From NCBI GenBank assembly GCA_027924645.1, contig BSBN01000252.1, positions 2,852,001 to 2,916,000 of the forward strand: 64,000 nt of DNA, written 5' to 3'. Below are positions 1 through 12,003 of the stretch, one piece after another. The DNA comes from Cunninghamia lanceolata. Its lineage: Eukaryota; Streptophyta; Pinopsida; Cupressales; Cupressaceae. The notes beneath the pieces are model-generated. The model had not been told where the DNA came from and ran no database searches. It worked only from the letters and a program-made list of their open reading frames with translations. How positions within the stretch are numbered: position 1 is the first letter of the stretch; every line of letters starts with the position of its first letter. A program made the translations under genes and the position numbers.

Positions 1-12
1 GAGCCGCGGCGT

Positions 13-180
13 CAAGCCTTCTGATTGTACTCTTCCATCTTGGAAGGTCGCGGAGGTTATCCTTGACCCCCAACTCCTGGTGATATCTTATGTTTTTGTT
101 TGTCGGAGACACAGAGTCAGGCCTTCTCACTTCACCCTTCCATTTTGGAAGGTAATTTGGATTACTCCCCAACTCCCAAT
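13..180. repeat. Two-copy imperfect direct repeat
   Basis: Two related copies lie about 105 bp apart, at 13-80 and 118-180. Both begin with CAAGCCTTCT or CAGGCCTTCT, carry a C-rich stretch followed by CTTGGAAGG or TTTGGAAGG, and close with CCCCAACTCC. The window edge cuts the array, so more copies may lie to the left. No coding potential is seen. It could belong to the U3 of an LTR, but nothing confirms that. Confidence 0.5.
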
Positions 181-2170
181 CTCTGATTTCCCCCCTTGAA
201 TCAAGCTCTTTCAAGTTTCCATAGGCCTTGGCTTGGTTTAGATAGTCATATGATTTCACGTAAGGTCTCATGGGCTCATCCTAGGGGCTTGTTGATACAT
301 TGATTATCTTGCATACTTGAGTTTGGGAGCCTTGATTTGAAGGGTGTGTCATTGCTTCATTAGCTTTCCTGGTTTACAAGTGTATAATGTCTAGGATTAG
401 TTTCAGTGAACCTAATGAAGTTTGTGGGTGCTTACAGGGAATTTGGTATTGCATTGACTTCCTTCTTTTCTTAAAAGGGGGCTTTGATGGTTTGATATGA
501 TTTTACCTTAGGAACTGGTGTCTTCTTTCTTAGACTGATTGCAAGCTTAAAATGGAAAGATAGGAATTTGACATCTCAAGTCTAGAATCTCCATTCCAAT
601 TATGACTGGGGTTGTTGCTTTCTAGATAAGATTGGTCCTAGGTTACATAAATAAGGAGCATAAAAGACTTATTTTGTATATATTTGTGATAGAACCCTGG
701 GGCTGATAAAGACTGTGATATGCAACCATGAGATCTTAAGGTTTAAAACTATAGCTTGTGTGGAATATTTTATTGACCTATTTCATAGGGTCCTGCTGAG
801 AATGATGTCTCATGGGGTCTGTTGATGATTTTTTTGATTCGTTTATGAGGATTTTGATACTGTTTTGTTTTCTTGCAAGTCCAGGGAGCTGAAAGCATTG
901 AGGACATGCGCTAAGATACAAAGGAGATGATGTACATTTGGAGAAACCTACCTTGGCATTGGATAGGTGAAAGAAGTACAAGATGAAGAGGATTATTATT
1001 TGAGACACAAGTTGTCCATATGATATACAAACCGGGCTTAACCGATCCATGGTGTAGCCTTGGATTTGTAACTTGTTTCTATTTTGGGGACCAGCTGACC
1101 CATGACAAATATGTAGCTTATAATCCATTATGCAAGCCAACTTAGGCAATATGTAAAATGTAATACATTGTAACTCCTATAAAAATGAGATGTGCTTTTT
1201 CATTTTGGAGGTAGGACAGGGAGACTCAAGTTGAGCGCACAAATGTAAAATGGTAGCAAGGGTGTGAGAATTCTGCTAAGTTGTCACATGCAAGCTAGTT
1301 CTCCAAGAGGCACAACTAGGGCAAACTAATATGCATCTGGAGTGTGGAATTTTTGCCCATTTGTAACTTGCCAGTCTACCGCCAATTGTAATTGGTGATG
1401 TATTTTGTATTTGTTGTTTTGAAACTTGGTTCATTTGATGAAACTCAATAGAGTGTTGATTGTTTACACATGATTGTATAATACCTATGTATGTAATATG
1501 GTGGTTTATGCAATTATTTTGTCATTTTCATGAAATTCAATAGAGTCTTGCACCATGATATTAATAATTGTGTGAAATACTAATTATTGCATCATTAGGT
1601 TAATAGTTTCATTGGATCCTCCAAGGCATAGGACAACAAATCAAAATGCAAAGCTGATCTGCTTCATTTTTTATTTTCATTTACATTCTAAAACCCTTAC
1701 CCTTTTGTTCTTTTTTCAAATCTGGTTAGTTTAGGAGTATGTTAGGATTAGATTAGGATTTTATTATTCATTACTTACTGATATAAATCAGATTTATCAC
1801 ATTTACAAGTCACCTTATTGCTGATACAGCATTGTAAATATTCATTTCTGAGCAATAGGTGATTGGAGCAACCTATTTGTGCCTTGTTTATCTAATTTGT
1901 TGATCTCCTTGTGAGAATAACCATGTGTTTATTCAATTCTCAGTAGCCCCTTAAACAAGTACAACTACATATACCACTGATCTATCCATCACAGTTGAGA
2001 CCCAACATAACAGGAACCTTGGGGTTATCAACCTCTTGAAGTTGGTTGCCATTCAAGAGAGGTGGTTCATTTGTTGTTCTACCTACTTGTTGTCAAGTGT
2101 GTCAAAACACTCCTGAACAAGATGATGTTGCAGAGGTGATTGAACCATCAGAATTAGTCAAGAGTTTTAG
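181..2170. other. Unassigned non-coding stretch, possibly the upstream part of a Copia LTR
   Basis: No protein family is recognisable on either strand. The longest open frame (778-1149, minus) has low-complexity composition and no motif. Because the right-hand neighbour is the end of a plus-strand Copia LTR, part of this stretch is probably LTR U3 sequence. I could not locate its left edge: candidate TG starts such as 290 have no partner copy in the window to test them. Confidence 0.4.
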
Positions 2171-2576
2171 AACAAAGGTTGGTGCCTCATCTTGTAAGTG
2201 TTGTAGCACTTTAGGGAGTTGATGCTTCCTTTGGGTTGGTGTCCATAAAACTTTGTATCAGGGGGTTGGTTCTTCCTTTGGGTTGGTGCCCATAAACTCT
2301 GTTTCAGAGGATTGGTGTCTCCTTTGGGTTGGCGCCTATAAAATTCATTGTAAACTTCATTTTATTTGTGAGGCTGGATTTGGACAGTAGATCCAAGCAG
2401 CTTGCTCACCATGGTTTTTCCCATCTTGGGTTTCCACATAAATTTGTTGCCATGTGTGTATGTGCTCTTATGCTTCATTTGATTTAAAATGTTTATTTTG
2501 GATTGATGCATTTAAAAGTCAAGAATCTAAATATATACTGATTCACCCCCCTCTCAGTATATTTGTGTGTTTAACA
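2171..2576 (+). mobile_element. Copia LTR, 3' part (left edge not located)
   Basis: The LTR ends with TTTAACA at 2576, two bases before a methionine-initiator type primer-binding site. Near the end it carries GATTCACCCCCCTCTCAGT (about 2541-2558), the reverse complement of the GAGAGGGGGGTGAATCAG motif that opens the other Copia LTRs here on the plus strand (32.7, 37.6, 43.4 and 61.0 kb). That shared terminus shows the same LTR superfamily, in the opposite orientation. The given start is only where recognisable LTR sub-repeats begin. Confidence 0.7.
2218..2350 (+). repeat. Three tandem ~46 bp sub-repeats inside the Copia LTR
   Basis: Copies start near 2218, 2265 and 2311. Each contains CCTTTGGGTTGGTGCCCATAAA or a close variant. 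The same GGTTGGTGCC theme appears reverse-complemented in the solo LTR at about 33010-33110, so the sub-repeats are a feature of this LTR family and not of the local site. Confidence 0.7.
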
Positions 2577-2578
2577 AT

Positions 2579-2590
2579 TGGTATCAGAGA
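2579..2590 (+). other. Primer-binding site, initiator-tRNA-Met type
   Basis: TGGTATCAGAGA starts two bases after the LTR end. The usual plant Copia site, complementary to the 3' end of initiator tRNA-Met, is TGGTATCAGAGC, so this differs at the last base. It sets the plus orientation of the element and marks where minus-strand DNA synthesis would have been primed. Confidence 0.85.
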
Positions 2591-2642
2591 AAGGTTCCTT
2601 TATACAGTCTAATAGCTAAAGGTAGATCTTGAATTGGAACAC

Positions 2643-3776
2643 ATGGCAAGTCAACTAGGATCATCCTCTAGTTATGCAATCATATGTGGTTTGACAAACA
2701 CTAAATTTGCTAAAGTAATACAATGCAAATCTACTAACGATATCTAGCAAAAACTCTACAACATCTATGAAGGCAATCATTGCTCATCTAAAAGTGAAAG
2801 AGAAGTTCTACTCATGGAAAATGAAGTCCTGGATAATGATAAGAGCCCTATGGAGGATGGTGAAGACATGATAGTCATTTATGAAGAAGAATGTGAGGTT
2901 GATCTTGAAGGAGAAATCTTTCATGCTCTGGATGACCTGAGATCAGTAAGGAAGGAGAATAAATAATATAAGGCTAAGCTTGAAGAATTAGAAGAATCAA
3001 TTGTCAACTTGAAGATGCAGATTGAAGAAGGTAAAAGAGTTGCGAATTGTCTAAACACTAAACTCAATGCCAAATCAGATGAATGCATCAAACATGAAGA
3101 AGAAATTGTCTCCCTAAGGAAGGAGCTAGAGAAATCCAAGGATCAAATAGACAGGAGTCTAAAATTTGAAAAAAACACAATCATTCTTGATGAAATGATT
3201 AGCAATCAAAGATCACCTAAGAATAAGGTTGATCTTGGGTTTGAGAAAGGTTAGGGCACAAAAACAAATGAATCAACATATAAACTTATGATGAAGAAGA
3301 TAGAACCAAGTATTGAGATATCTGAGAAGATTGAAGCTGAGAAGCAGAAGATGGATGATGGTTTCATAAAGGTCAGAAATCTGAAGAGGAGGTTTGGGGG
3401 TTCTCCTTCTACAATACAATCCACTATAACCAGGTACTCTCCATTCTTTTATGGTTACTGTTATTCATGTAATAGGTTTGGTCATAAGGTTGTGGATTGT
3501 AGAACTAAGACAAGAAGAAATGGTCATATGAGCAAAAACTCATTTTTACCTCTAGAGTATAATGTTATATGCTATAGGTGCAATAGCTTTGGGCATAGAG
3601 CAAAATTTTGTAAAAGTGGTTTTGTGAATCCACCTAACCAACATAAGAAGATGGAGGATACCTTGAACAAACAGAAGAAGATTACAAAAATATGGAAAAG
3701 AAAACAAGAGAAAGATAATGAAAAGAAGGAAGAACCTTTGCATGTGTCTCATGTAGAGGATTTCATACTAGATTAA
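2643..3776 (+). pseudogene. gag: Copia gag, broken
   Basis: Structural nucleocapsid precursor of a Copia element. An ATG at 2643 opens a frame with an early run KLYNIYEGN typical of the gag helical domain, then a charged coiled-coil stretch (about 2940-3180), and at the end two zinc knuckles of the form CX2CX4HX4C: CYSCNRFGHKVVDC and CYRCNSFGHRAKFC (ORF 3288-3776, roughly residues 59-72 and 95-108). Two knuckles are fewer or more than other Copia gags in this window show, since the element at 37.5-44.7 kb has one. In-frame stops interrupt it (near 2753, 2965 and 3252). A lysine/glutamate-rich tail follows the second knuckle. It lies directly downstream of the LTR and primer site. No protease, integrase or RT follows, so the element is non-autonomous or truncated. 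Confidence 0.85.
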
Positions 3777-4202
3777 GAAAAATCATGAGTTCAAGGGGAG
3801 CTAACCATTGCATAATCTTCTAGCTCCCTGTAAAAATGAGATGATGCATCTGTTAAGATGAATTGAAATGAGAGCAAGGCATATAGGTAACTTGATAAGA
3901 AATTGAAAGAAGGATATGTTAATAGGGCAAGTCTAAATCAATAACTCAATTCTCCATAATGAAAACATGAAAGGTCAAGGAATTCTGGATGGAAATAGGT
4001 CTCTGTGAACCTACAGAATGCATTGGCAGTTGAAAGCTCTCAAAACCCTAACAAGAAAAAGATGTAATAAATGCAAAAAGTTAGGGCAAAAGAAGGTTAA
4101 TTAAGTCCTAATCATTCAATTCCTCCTCATTTGTATTCGGAGTGATTAGCGAATTTGAGGGAAGAAGAGTAAAAAGCGAAGCCCTAGCTACAGAGTGCAA
4201 AT

Positions 4203-5187
4203 TTGAGACAAGAAGAGTTAAGAAGTGAAACCCTAGCTACAAAGTGCAAAAGAGATAAAATGGTGACACCAAAGTTGGTTGATGTTTCAGAGAAGCCAAG
4301 ACCGAAGTACAAGAAGTATCCATATAAGGCTATGGAAGTGGATAAGGATAGAGCATTCTCTAACATTCTAGTTGATGTTGTCTATACTGAGGATGTAAGG
4401 ATATACATCCACTCATCACTCACTGAGATTGACAACATGAAATTTGAGGAACTGAGAGATACCCTATTGAATGACACTAGATATAAGCTAGAATATGTGA
4501 ACCTTGTCACCAAAAGATTAGATGTCTGGAAAGATTACCCAGATTTCTGACGCACACAATTTGGTAAGGATTGTTCTAAGTAGAATTCATGATGAGTTTA
4601 TTTATCTTGACAAACCCTACAGAATAACCAAAGATGTAATTAGGGCAGTCACCGGATTAAGCTTAACAGGACCGATACCAATGATGAAGGCCATCAAGAA
4701 TGATAGGGTTACTGAGTTGACTGGGGCAAAACTTGATAAGTGAACCCTAAGTGTGATGGACATAACAGATCTAGGAGCGTGGTGTGCCACAATGGGCATA
4801 GCTTACAAAATATACTTTACAAATAGAGAAGGATCAACAACTGGTATCACCATCCATACCGCATACCAAATGGTAAAGGAGGGCAAGGACTTTGACCTCT
4901 GTAAATTCATGAGAGAGCAATTGATGGAATATTTGAAGAGAACAAAAGAATCAAACTACAATTTTAGGTATGACACTCTCATTATCTACCTAGTATTTTA
5001 TTTCCTGAATGAATTACCTAGATTCAAGGGGAAGGTTTGGCAACAACATATCTTTATTGTTGCACAAATAAAAAACCACATGAGGGGTTTCAGTGATACA
5101 AAGAATTGTAGCACTATGTACTGGGGGTTTTTCAAAACCCTACAAACTACAATTTTAGGTACAAAATTTGTTAGCATTTTACCTTGA
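4203..5187 (+). pseudogene. Unknown retroelement-associated ORF in place of pol
   Basis: I do not recognise a named family. Open frames 4203-4550 and 4522-5187 join through one frameshift near 4540 and one stop at 4741-4743, giving about 320 residues. The second part reads as a compact, mostly helical domain with aromatic-rich segments; visible signatures include DKPYRITKDVIRAVTGLSL, LTGAKLDK and LVFYFLNELPRFKG. It sits 430 bp after the Copia gag, where protease and integrase should be, and on the same strand. The position suggests an accessory or captured ORF of a non-autonomous element. Its general layout (a 'V.GLS..G' segment, then a hydrophobic segment) recalls plant-transposon accessory proteins, but that is only an impression. 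It could be a separate insertion. Confidence 0.5.
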
Positions 5188-5601
5188 TTAATCAATAATA
5201 ATTAAACCACACATATGTAATCTATTTTACCCTGGATAATAAATGATTTCTCAAATAAACACAACTAGCATGAATAAATGAGTAAAGAAAGGGGAAAAAG
5301 GATAGTTTGGGAAAAAAATATGATGGGGATAGACTTTACCTCATCATCCTCCCCTAGATGGTGCAGGAGCACCCCTACAAGACAGGATATTGTCCGCATG
5401 ACAGGACATTAGTCTATTTTTAGCATGTTTGATTTCATAATGTAATAAGGTCCATTTGACCAATGCATATGTATTAGATCAGCCTAGGAGAGTGTGCAGG
5501 TAGTTAGAGCTCGTGATCAGGTTGTCTGAGCTGTCTTTTCCCAGCTGTTTGGAAGCTCCCAGCCGCTGGGAATCAAGTTGGTAGTACTCGTAGGATATTG
5601 C

Positions 5602-5609
5602 TATAAATA
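5602..5609 (+). promoter_or_regulatory. TATA-like box (TATAAATA)
   Basis: TATAAATA lies in a stretch that continues into a purine-rich transcribed-leader-like sequence. It may be the promoter of a diverged LTR, but there is no paired LTR to confirm this. Confidence 0.3.
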
Positions 5610-6539
5610 ACTCAGATCAGTAGGGTTTGAGATATATCAGAGAATAGATAGAGAGAGAGTAGTAGTTGTGTTATGTTGTACTGGTGATTGAGTGAGATCC
5701 AGAGATCAGTCCAGACATTGTGAAACATTGTTGTAGAAACAGGACATTTGTGTTTCATCTAAATAAGATCTCATCAATTGCATTATCTGGTTTATCAGCT
5801 GTTTAGGTTTTGATTTCTGTTCTGATTACAGGTTAATGGATTCTTTCAACCCTTCCACCGGTTGATTCTGTGAATCGGTGGAATGGTCATGCATGTTAGT
5901 TTAGGTTGTATTTTAGTTTTCTGTTTATGCATTTCATTGTGTGGGAGATCGATTGGTAGCATGCTGTGAATCAACCTAGCATCCTCATGTGCTAGGATTT
6001 AGGAAGATAAACTGTTAAGTTTTGATCTGAAGGTGATCAGGCCCGATCATCATGTTTTCTTTGTAAAATTGTGCGGTTCTGTGAGTTTGCATGTAGCTGA
6101 CGGATATACAGGGATCTGCAGGTGCTTTTCCAGACGGAGTGAATCGCATCGTCATCTGTGAGTATATCGCTATCCGGATCGGGTTATGAAGCTGACGAAG
6201 ACTGTATGTTTTGAATGCATCAGGATGATATAGGTTGGATATATACTCAGTGTATATATCATCGTTAGGATCATCTTTCGTGTGTAGCCATCATCCGCAT
6301 ATTGCCATCGTATGCGGGAGGGAAAAGTCATTTTTTTTGGCTAAGGACAGGAGGTCTTAAAAGTCGTCATCAGGATCTTAAAGGTCATCATCAGGATATG
6401 TATAATATCACCCGACATTTTATTATCATGCTGCGGAGGATGTAAGAGTCTTATAACCCGGTGACATCATCATCAGGTGCATGTGACGTCATCGTCATCA
6501 GGATATTGTGAATATCACCCAATGCAGATTTATCCTGCT

Positions 6540-6830
6540 GACATTAAGTGTTTCGGCATCGGTAGGAGTAATAGCGTCGGGGAGACCTTTTTTCGGCCTG
6601 GCCGATAGAAGAAGTGTTGCTGATAGGCAACCTGACCGATGAAAGGAGATATCGGGGTGATATCAGACATCGGGACAGAGTGTTGGAGTCCGGCCGATAA
6701 GCCAAGTCTGGCCGATCGGTATACAACCGATATATTCATCGGGGTGACATTAGTCATCGGGGGTAAGACATTTCCCCTTGGCCGATGAACCATCTCTCGC
6801 CGATAGGCGATAAGGAAGTGAACAGTGGTC
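6540..6830. repeat. Cluster of GCCGAT / ATCGG motifs
   Basis: About 290 bp with more than a dozen GCCGAT, ACCGAT or ATCGG cores on both strands, separated by unrelated sequence. The region is CpG-rich compared with its AT-rich surroundings. There is no coding frame with recognisable motifs. Preceding it (6340-6520) are several CATCAGGAT repeats. Confidence 0.45.
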
Positions 6831-7981
6831 AGCAGGAGGATATTTCATGCCTCTTTGAAATATGATGATGCTGTCTGTGTTAGCAAGAAATATGATGATG
6901 ATGATAAGCCGATAGGATTTTAACATGCTGGTTGTATTAATGACTCCTCCTTCCCATTTGTAAGCTTCTGTTGCGTTTTCCTCTGCATCACTAGACCTAC
7001 TATTTTCTAAGTCTTCCTATAGGTTTGGATGAAGAGGGGTCTTATGCTTACTTTCTAGCTTCATCTTTCTTTTTGTTACGATCTTTCCACATCTAAATAC
7101 AATCATATTGTTTAAACCAGGTGGAGCCATACTCTTTATTGCCATCCATGAACCCTCTCTTTCTTTTTACTTCATTCACCCACTTCTCAAATTATTAATC
7201 AAACTATTGGGAGGCTACATTAACAAGCATAGGTTGGGACAAAAGAAGGGGAGGCCTGAACCTCATGCCAATCTAAATTATTTATACATATGCATCATCT
7301 CAGCAACTATGTTAGCTCTTCTATTAGACCATATATGATTGTATGGGAAAATTATTTCTCTTTTATTAAGGAATTGGGGAAGTGGATTATACCTTTCTAC
7401 ATATGCATTAGAAGTTGGATCAGATACACCCTACAAGGCCTCATATGAAATTTTCAAACTTTCAACATATTTTTTTCGTATAATGAGGTATTTGATTGTT
7501 CTTTCAAATTCTTCTTTGAATGCCCCAGATTTTAAATTTTGATGTTACAAGTGTAATCCCATGGTCTTATCTTCTTGAATATATTCATGTGTTCTCTCTT
7601 TCTAGGCTAATTGGTTTTACAATGTGGAGATGAAAGATCTTATCTATACTTTGCCCACAAAAATGTTAACAAAATATTTAGTACAGTCTGCCAACAATAA
7701 GTTGTGCGTATAAAACTCACATAGCAAGGTTTTGTTGGTTTGGAGGGCTACTCTAAATGGTTGCTAAGGACTACTCATCATCTAGTTCATAAGGAGGATC
7801 ACATGAAATCCTTAATAATTTGCATTTGAGATATTTCTCATTCAAGAACATGCTATACATTTTGGTAGGCTTCCTACAAGTAAGGAGCAATTATCTAGTT
7901 TTGCATGCTTCTTGTTTGACTCTTTCCAAGTAATCATTTTTCCTTTGTAGGATAGCCAATTGAGCTTTTAACTAAGAAAAT

Positions 7982-8290
7982 TTAAATTCTGCATGTTGTA
8001 GGAGGTAGCAATGAGCTACCCATGTCCATAGAATTTCTAGTAATTGCATCGTGAGCTACCTCAAAAAATAGGTTTAGTTTGTATCTATTTTTTCTTTGGA
8101 GGTCTAGTTTGTAGTTCCTATAAATCTTACTCAGATCTACAATCTTTCTTGTGGATGCAATTAATTACACCTGTCTCTCTTGACTCTTTTCAATAAATTT
8201 TGTGATATCTCCCACTAAATTCTCACTGAGGACCTCAATCTTTTCCACCCTTATGGAGGCGGCTTCCCAAGTACTTTCAATCTCCAGATC
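7982..8290 (-). pseudogene. C-terminal end of a split post-pol ORF (Athila-like element)
   Basis: On the minus strand the frame runs from 8290 to a TAA at 7982-7984 (103 codons) with one internal stop. It is rich in Glu, Lys, Ile and Leu with heptad-like spacing, so it is probably coiled coil. The other half of the same frame is at 56005-58260, 48 kb away, on the far side of the chromovirus insertion. If one copy of the 5 bp target duplication is ignored, the reading frame passes across the break without a shift, which is strong evidence that these were once one ORF. Its place downstream of a Gypsy integrase on the same strand is where Athila elements keep an env-like ORF. The function is unknown. 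Confidence 0.65.
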
Positions 8291-11200
8291 TATAATGTAC
8301 TAAAATTCCACATTCATAAATAACCAAAGCAAAGATAAATTAACATGAAGTAAAGTAAAATAATTACAACTACATCATCAAGTGAAATAGATAGAGTTAA
8401 CATCTATTATCAATTGCAAGATTTCATTCATAAATTTGATATATAATCATGATACAAGTCATCTTTCTGAAGTACAATTATAGAGCTTTCTGAAAGTACA
8501 ATATAAACAAGTTTCAATAATGGCTTTATGCCTTACATAACATTTTGAGTTCAATGAAAGAGTACAATTGTCATCAATATCTAGTAAATCCAAATAATCA
8601 GTCCTCGACTACCATCGACCATCTGGCCATCTACTACATCGAAGGACAAGAACATGGTTCAGGCGCTTTTCCGCCCAACCACAAAAATTGTGCTTTCCTG
8701 GTATTCCTCAAACTGAGGAATGCCCGACCCTGTTTGAAGGGCCTAGCAACTTGTAAACAAGTGGCAAGGTGGAATCTGGTGCGTCCCTATTAACTTACAT
8801 GCATCCTAACTAGAATGCAACATCTCATTAACAAGATATGGTAGGGAAAAATAAATTCATAACTAGGCAATCAAACCATCTATTTCAATGGCACACACAT
8901 CTATTTCAACGTCAAATCACTTTGACCAAAGTATTAACTGATTTACAATGTGTAAGTTTTGAAAAGAAAACCTACTTCCTTGTTTCCCCATATTTGGCAC
9001 CCGTCCCGAAAGGCAACTTTCCCCAAAACTCAAAACACGGAAAAACTCAACTAGCCATTCATAATCAAAGAAAAATTTTACAAAATTTAAGAAGATGAAA
9101 ACTCATTACATGTAAGTGACAATACAAATACGGATATTTCGTTTCAAGATATTTCAATAGTTGTTTGCTTCCATATTTAGCTAGTTTTCTTTGTAGGCAT
9201 CATAATGCGCTTAAAGAAATTACATTCATTTCTTTGAAGATTTCAATACATATCTTCTTGTTTCAGGATATTACTAGGTTTCTCATCCATAAGAAATATA
9301 AAAATGAATAGAATTCAACTTGTATGTTATCATAAAGAGTATATATATATGTATTTCAATATATATAAACAAAATTTAGAAGGGTTCTAATTATGCTTAT
9401 GTGGTGTTCTAGTAAGTATTCCATTATGGAAATAACAATTCCCCGTAGGATATGAATAGCAATTCTATTGATTAGTTTACATACGAAATAAAAGCTAACC
9501 AAATTTCTATATGGTTGAATTATACTGAGACCAATTACATACACAGTTCAGACCTGATATCAATACAGAGGGTCACTATATTTTCAAAAGACAAATTTAT
9601 AAAAGAGAACGAAATAGAGACGTATCAAAAAGGTTGCAACTCAATGTGTAATCCCAAGGCCGTTTTACATCACTGCAGTCTTAACAGATACAGACCAATA
9701 TAGATACAAAATAGACCATTGGAAGCATATCCAGCTAGTATGCTCAAAGGAGAGGTCGATGCAGATTTACAGGCCACATGACCGATCTAATATGAAGAAA
9801 AACCAAGGAGTAAGAAGGATAAGGGTGGTCAATTTAATCAAAGGACCAAAAGTTAAACTGAACGGTTTAAGTGTGGATGGCAGAAAAAAGACGTCGATGC
9901 CATAGGCCGATTAAGGAGATCAATCTAAGGAATATGTCTCACATACAACCAAAAGCCATTGAAATTAATGTGAAGCTAAGTAAGACATATGAAAAAGTTG
10001 TTGCACATATAAGATAGTTGTTGAAAAAGATAAGAGGAAAGCCATTTTTATATACCAGAAGTTCGACTAGTTTAATTATCTAATAGAGGTATACAACATT
10101 AAAATTAACTGCTAACAAGATAATGAAAAAGAGGCCGATCAGACCATGGAAAAGGGTCGTTCTAAGGCAAAAATAATTAAAAGACTATTATAAAAACTAC
10201 ACTGGTCGATCCATTGATGGATGATTTACAAAAACTGCAGAGATATTAAAGGTAAAGGATAATTGATGGCCAATACCAAACACTACATCCATACATATAA
10301 AGGCCACTAACCACAACAGAAGGCCAAGTTTTAAAGAAACAAAAGGAATTTTAACATATAATTTAAAATACATAGGCCGTCCATTATGATTATGCCGCCT
10401 TTTTATCGTTGAAAAAATGACATAAGGGTCAATTATAAAGGAGAAAAACTAGCATTAAAAGACCAAAACAATTTGAAGAATAGGTTGTTCAAACTACCAG
10501 GTTATTGTATATTCATTTGTCTATGTCATACGAATTTAGGATAAGAAAATTTTATGTCTAATCAAGCCCAAATTTTGATGATCATCATGAGTGAAGGGGC
10601 TGCATTGGATTAGCAAAAACAGGTTCAATTAAGACTCATGCATTTGTTTGGCCTATGCTAAGACATCTCAAGGATCGATTACAAGGGAAAGTCGATCAAA
10701 AATTTTAGATCCAAGAAGAAAATTAAAGACTTGATCAAGAAAAAGAAATGATAGCTTAAGGATAGTTTTCAGATCTACAACTAAAAAGGTATTCCTTGCT
10801 TTGTCTAGTCTCACAGTTTGAGTTTTATCATGAATAGTAGATTTGACAAAAGAAAAACTAGAAAAATACCTAATGAAAGATTGTGATCTCAATTTGGTGT
10901 TTTGTTGTGATGTAGACTAGAAGTATTCCCTTTGGTATCCTCCAATCTTCTCTCATGTGTCGTATGTGTGTGTTCTCCTTCTTCTACCTTTGTGTCTGTG
11001 TAAGTTTTATGTATCTGATCCCTTCCAAAATGCTTTTCTTTTCTTTTTATTAACTCCAAAAACAAACTTAAATTTTCCCTCCAGCTTTCGTCGATCCCAT
11101 GCAAAAGTTTTCTTTATTAAAACTATAGATTTATTTTTGGCTTCCTTGCATGCATAGCATGCTTTTTCCTCCCTTCAATTTAAAATAAAGCCATAAACTA

Positions 11201-11854
11201 ATAATTATAAGTTTTACAAATATATATAATTTTAGTTTTTGATTCAAAAATAAGTATCTTTCTTTTTTCTTTTTTTTTAAAGCAATAAATTTATTTATAT
11301 TTGCATAATTTCCCAACAAGTATACCCATGTATATTTATATAATAAATAGCATTTTTTTAAGAATTTAATTAATTTTAATACTATTTAATTATATTGATA
11401 AAACAAAGCCATGTTTATCTAATTTTGATGAAAAAAGCATCAAAGTCGAGCATAGAGGCATGCAAAAAGAATGACAAAAACAAACGAATAATGAGACAAT
11501 AATCACTTATGTATGCACCAGGAAGAACATTAGACAACTAGTCAAGCAGAGCAAGAATGCAATTCTACGTGAGTGTGTGGTAGGGCACCAAATAGAACCC
11601 TTCCAATTATCGCCAAGCGGCTAGGTCCCCTCTACCTAACACATGTTCTTGCCTTCGACAAAACCTGCAATCAATCCCACTCATTTCCCACTGCCAATAG
11701 GTTAGTTCCAAAAAATATAGCCGAAGCAACTGAATCATAATCTCACTAAGGTATCATCATCAAATTGATTTAAAATCAAATGTCATCAATAGAGTTCAAT
11801 AGTTTCTATGCATTAATGGAAATGAAATCAATCACAAAAGTCTGAGACGTGACA
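8291..11854 (-). mobile_element. Chromovirus 3' LTR
   Basis: It matches 24223-27278 plus 55503-56004 along its whole length with scattered base changes. The element-5' end is TGTCA (minus strand at 11854) directly after a polypurine tract. The plus-left edge is TATAATGTAC, against TGTAATGTAC in the other copy, so the terminal dinucleotide has mutated. A TATA-like stretch on the minus strand (about 10045-10055, TATATAAAAA) is kept in both copies and may be the promoter. No ORF in it has a recognisable domain; the small frames are chance. Confidence 0.9.
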
Positions 11855-11863
11855 TCCTTTCCC
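11855..11863 (-). other. Chromovirus polypurine tract
   Basis: On the minus strand GGGAAAGGA sits immediately before the LTR start TGTCA. This is the plus-strand DNA primer site and it fixes the LTR edge at 11854. Confidence 0.8.
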
Positions 11864-12003
11864 ACTTGGAAGAGACATTGTCTCGATGTCTTATTACATC
11901 CATCAATACAATAAAGTATCATACTAATACTACTTAATAATCAAATGTATCATCAACAAAGTATCATAGTATCTTTAATATGCATGAAATAAAAGCATCT
12001 ATG

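Larger units (their letters stand above)
5188..7981. other. Unassigned region, no gene recognised
   Basis: Nothing here reads as a known protein on either strand. The part at 7100-7540 has two short plus frames without motifs. A TATA-like box at 5602 is followed by a GA-rich stretch (about 5647-5665), which resembles the U3/R part of an LTR, but no second copy or primer site is present in the window. The rightmost ~1 kb is probably the 3' non-coding part of the Athila-like element whose post-pol ORF ends at 7982 on the minus strand. Confidence 0.5.
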
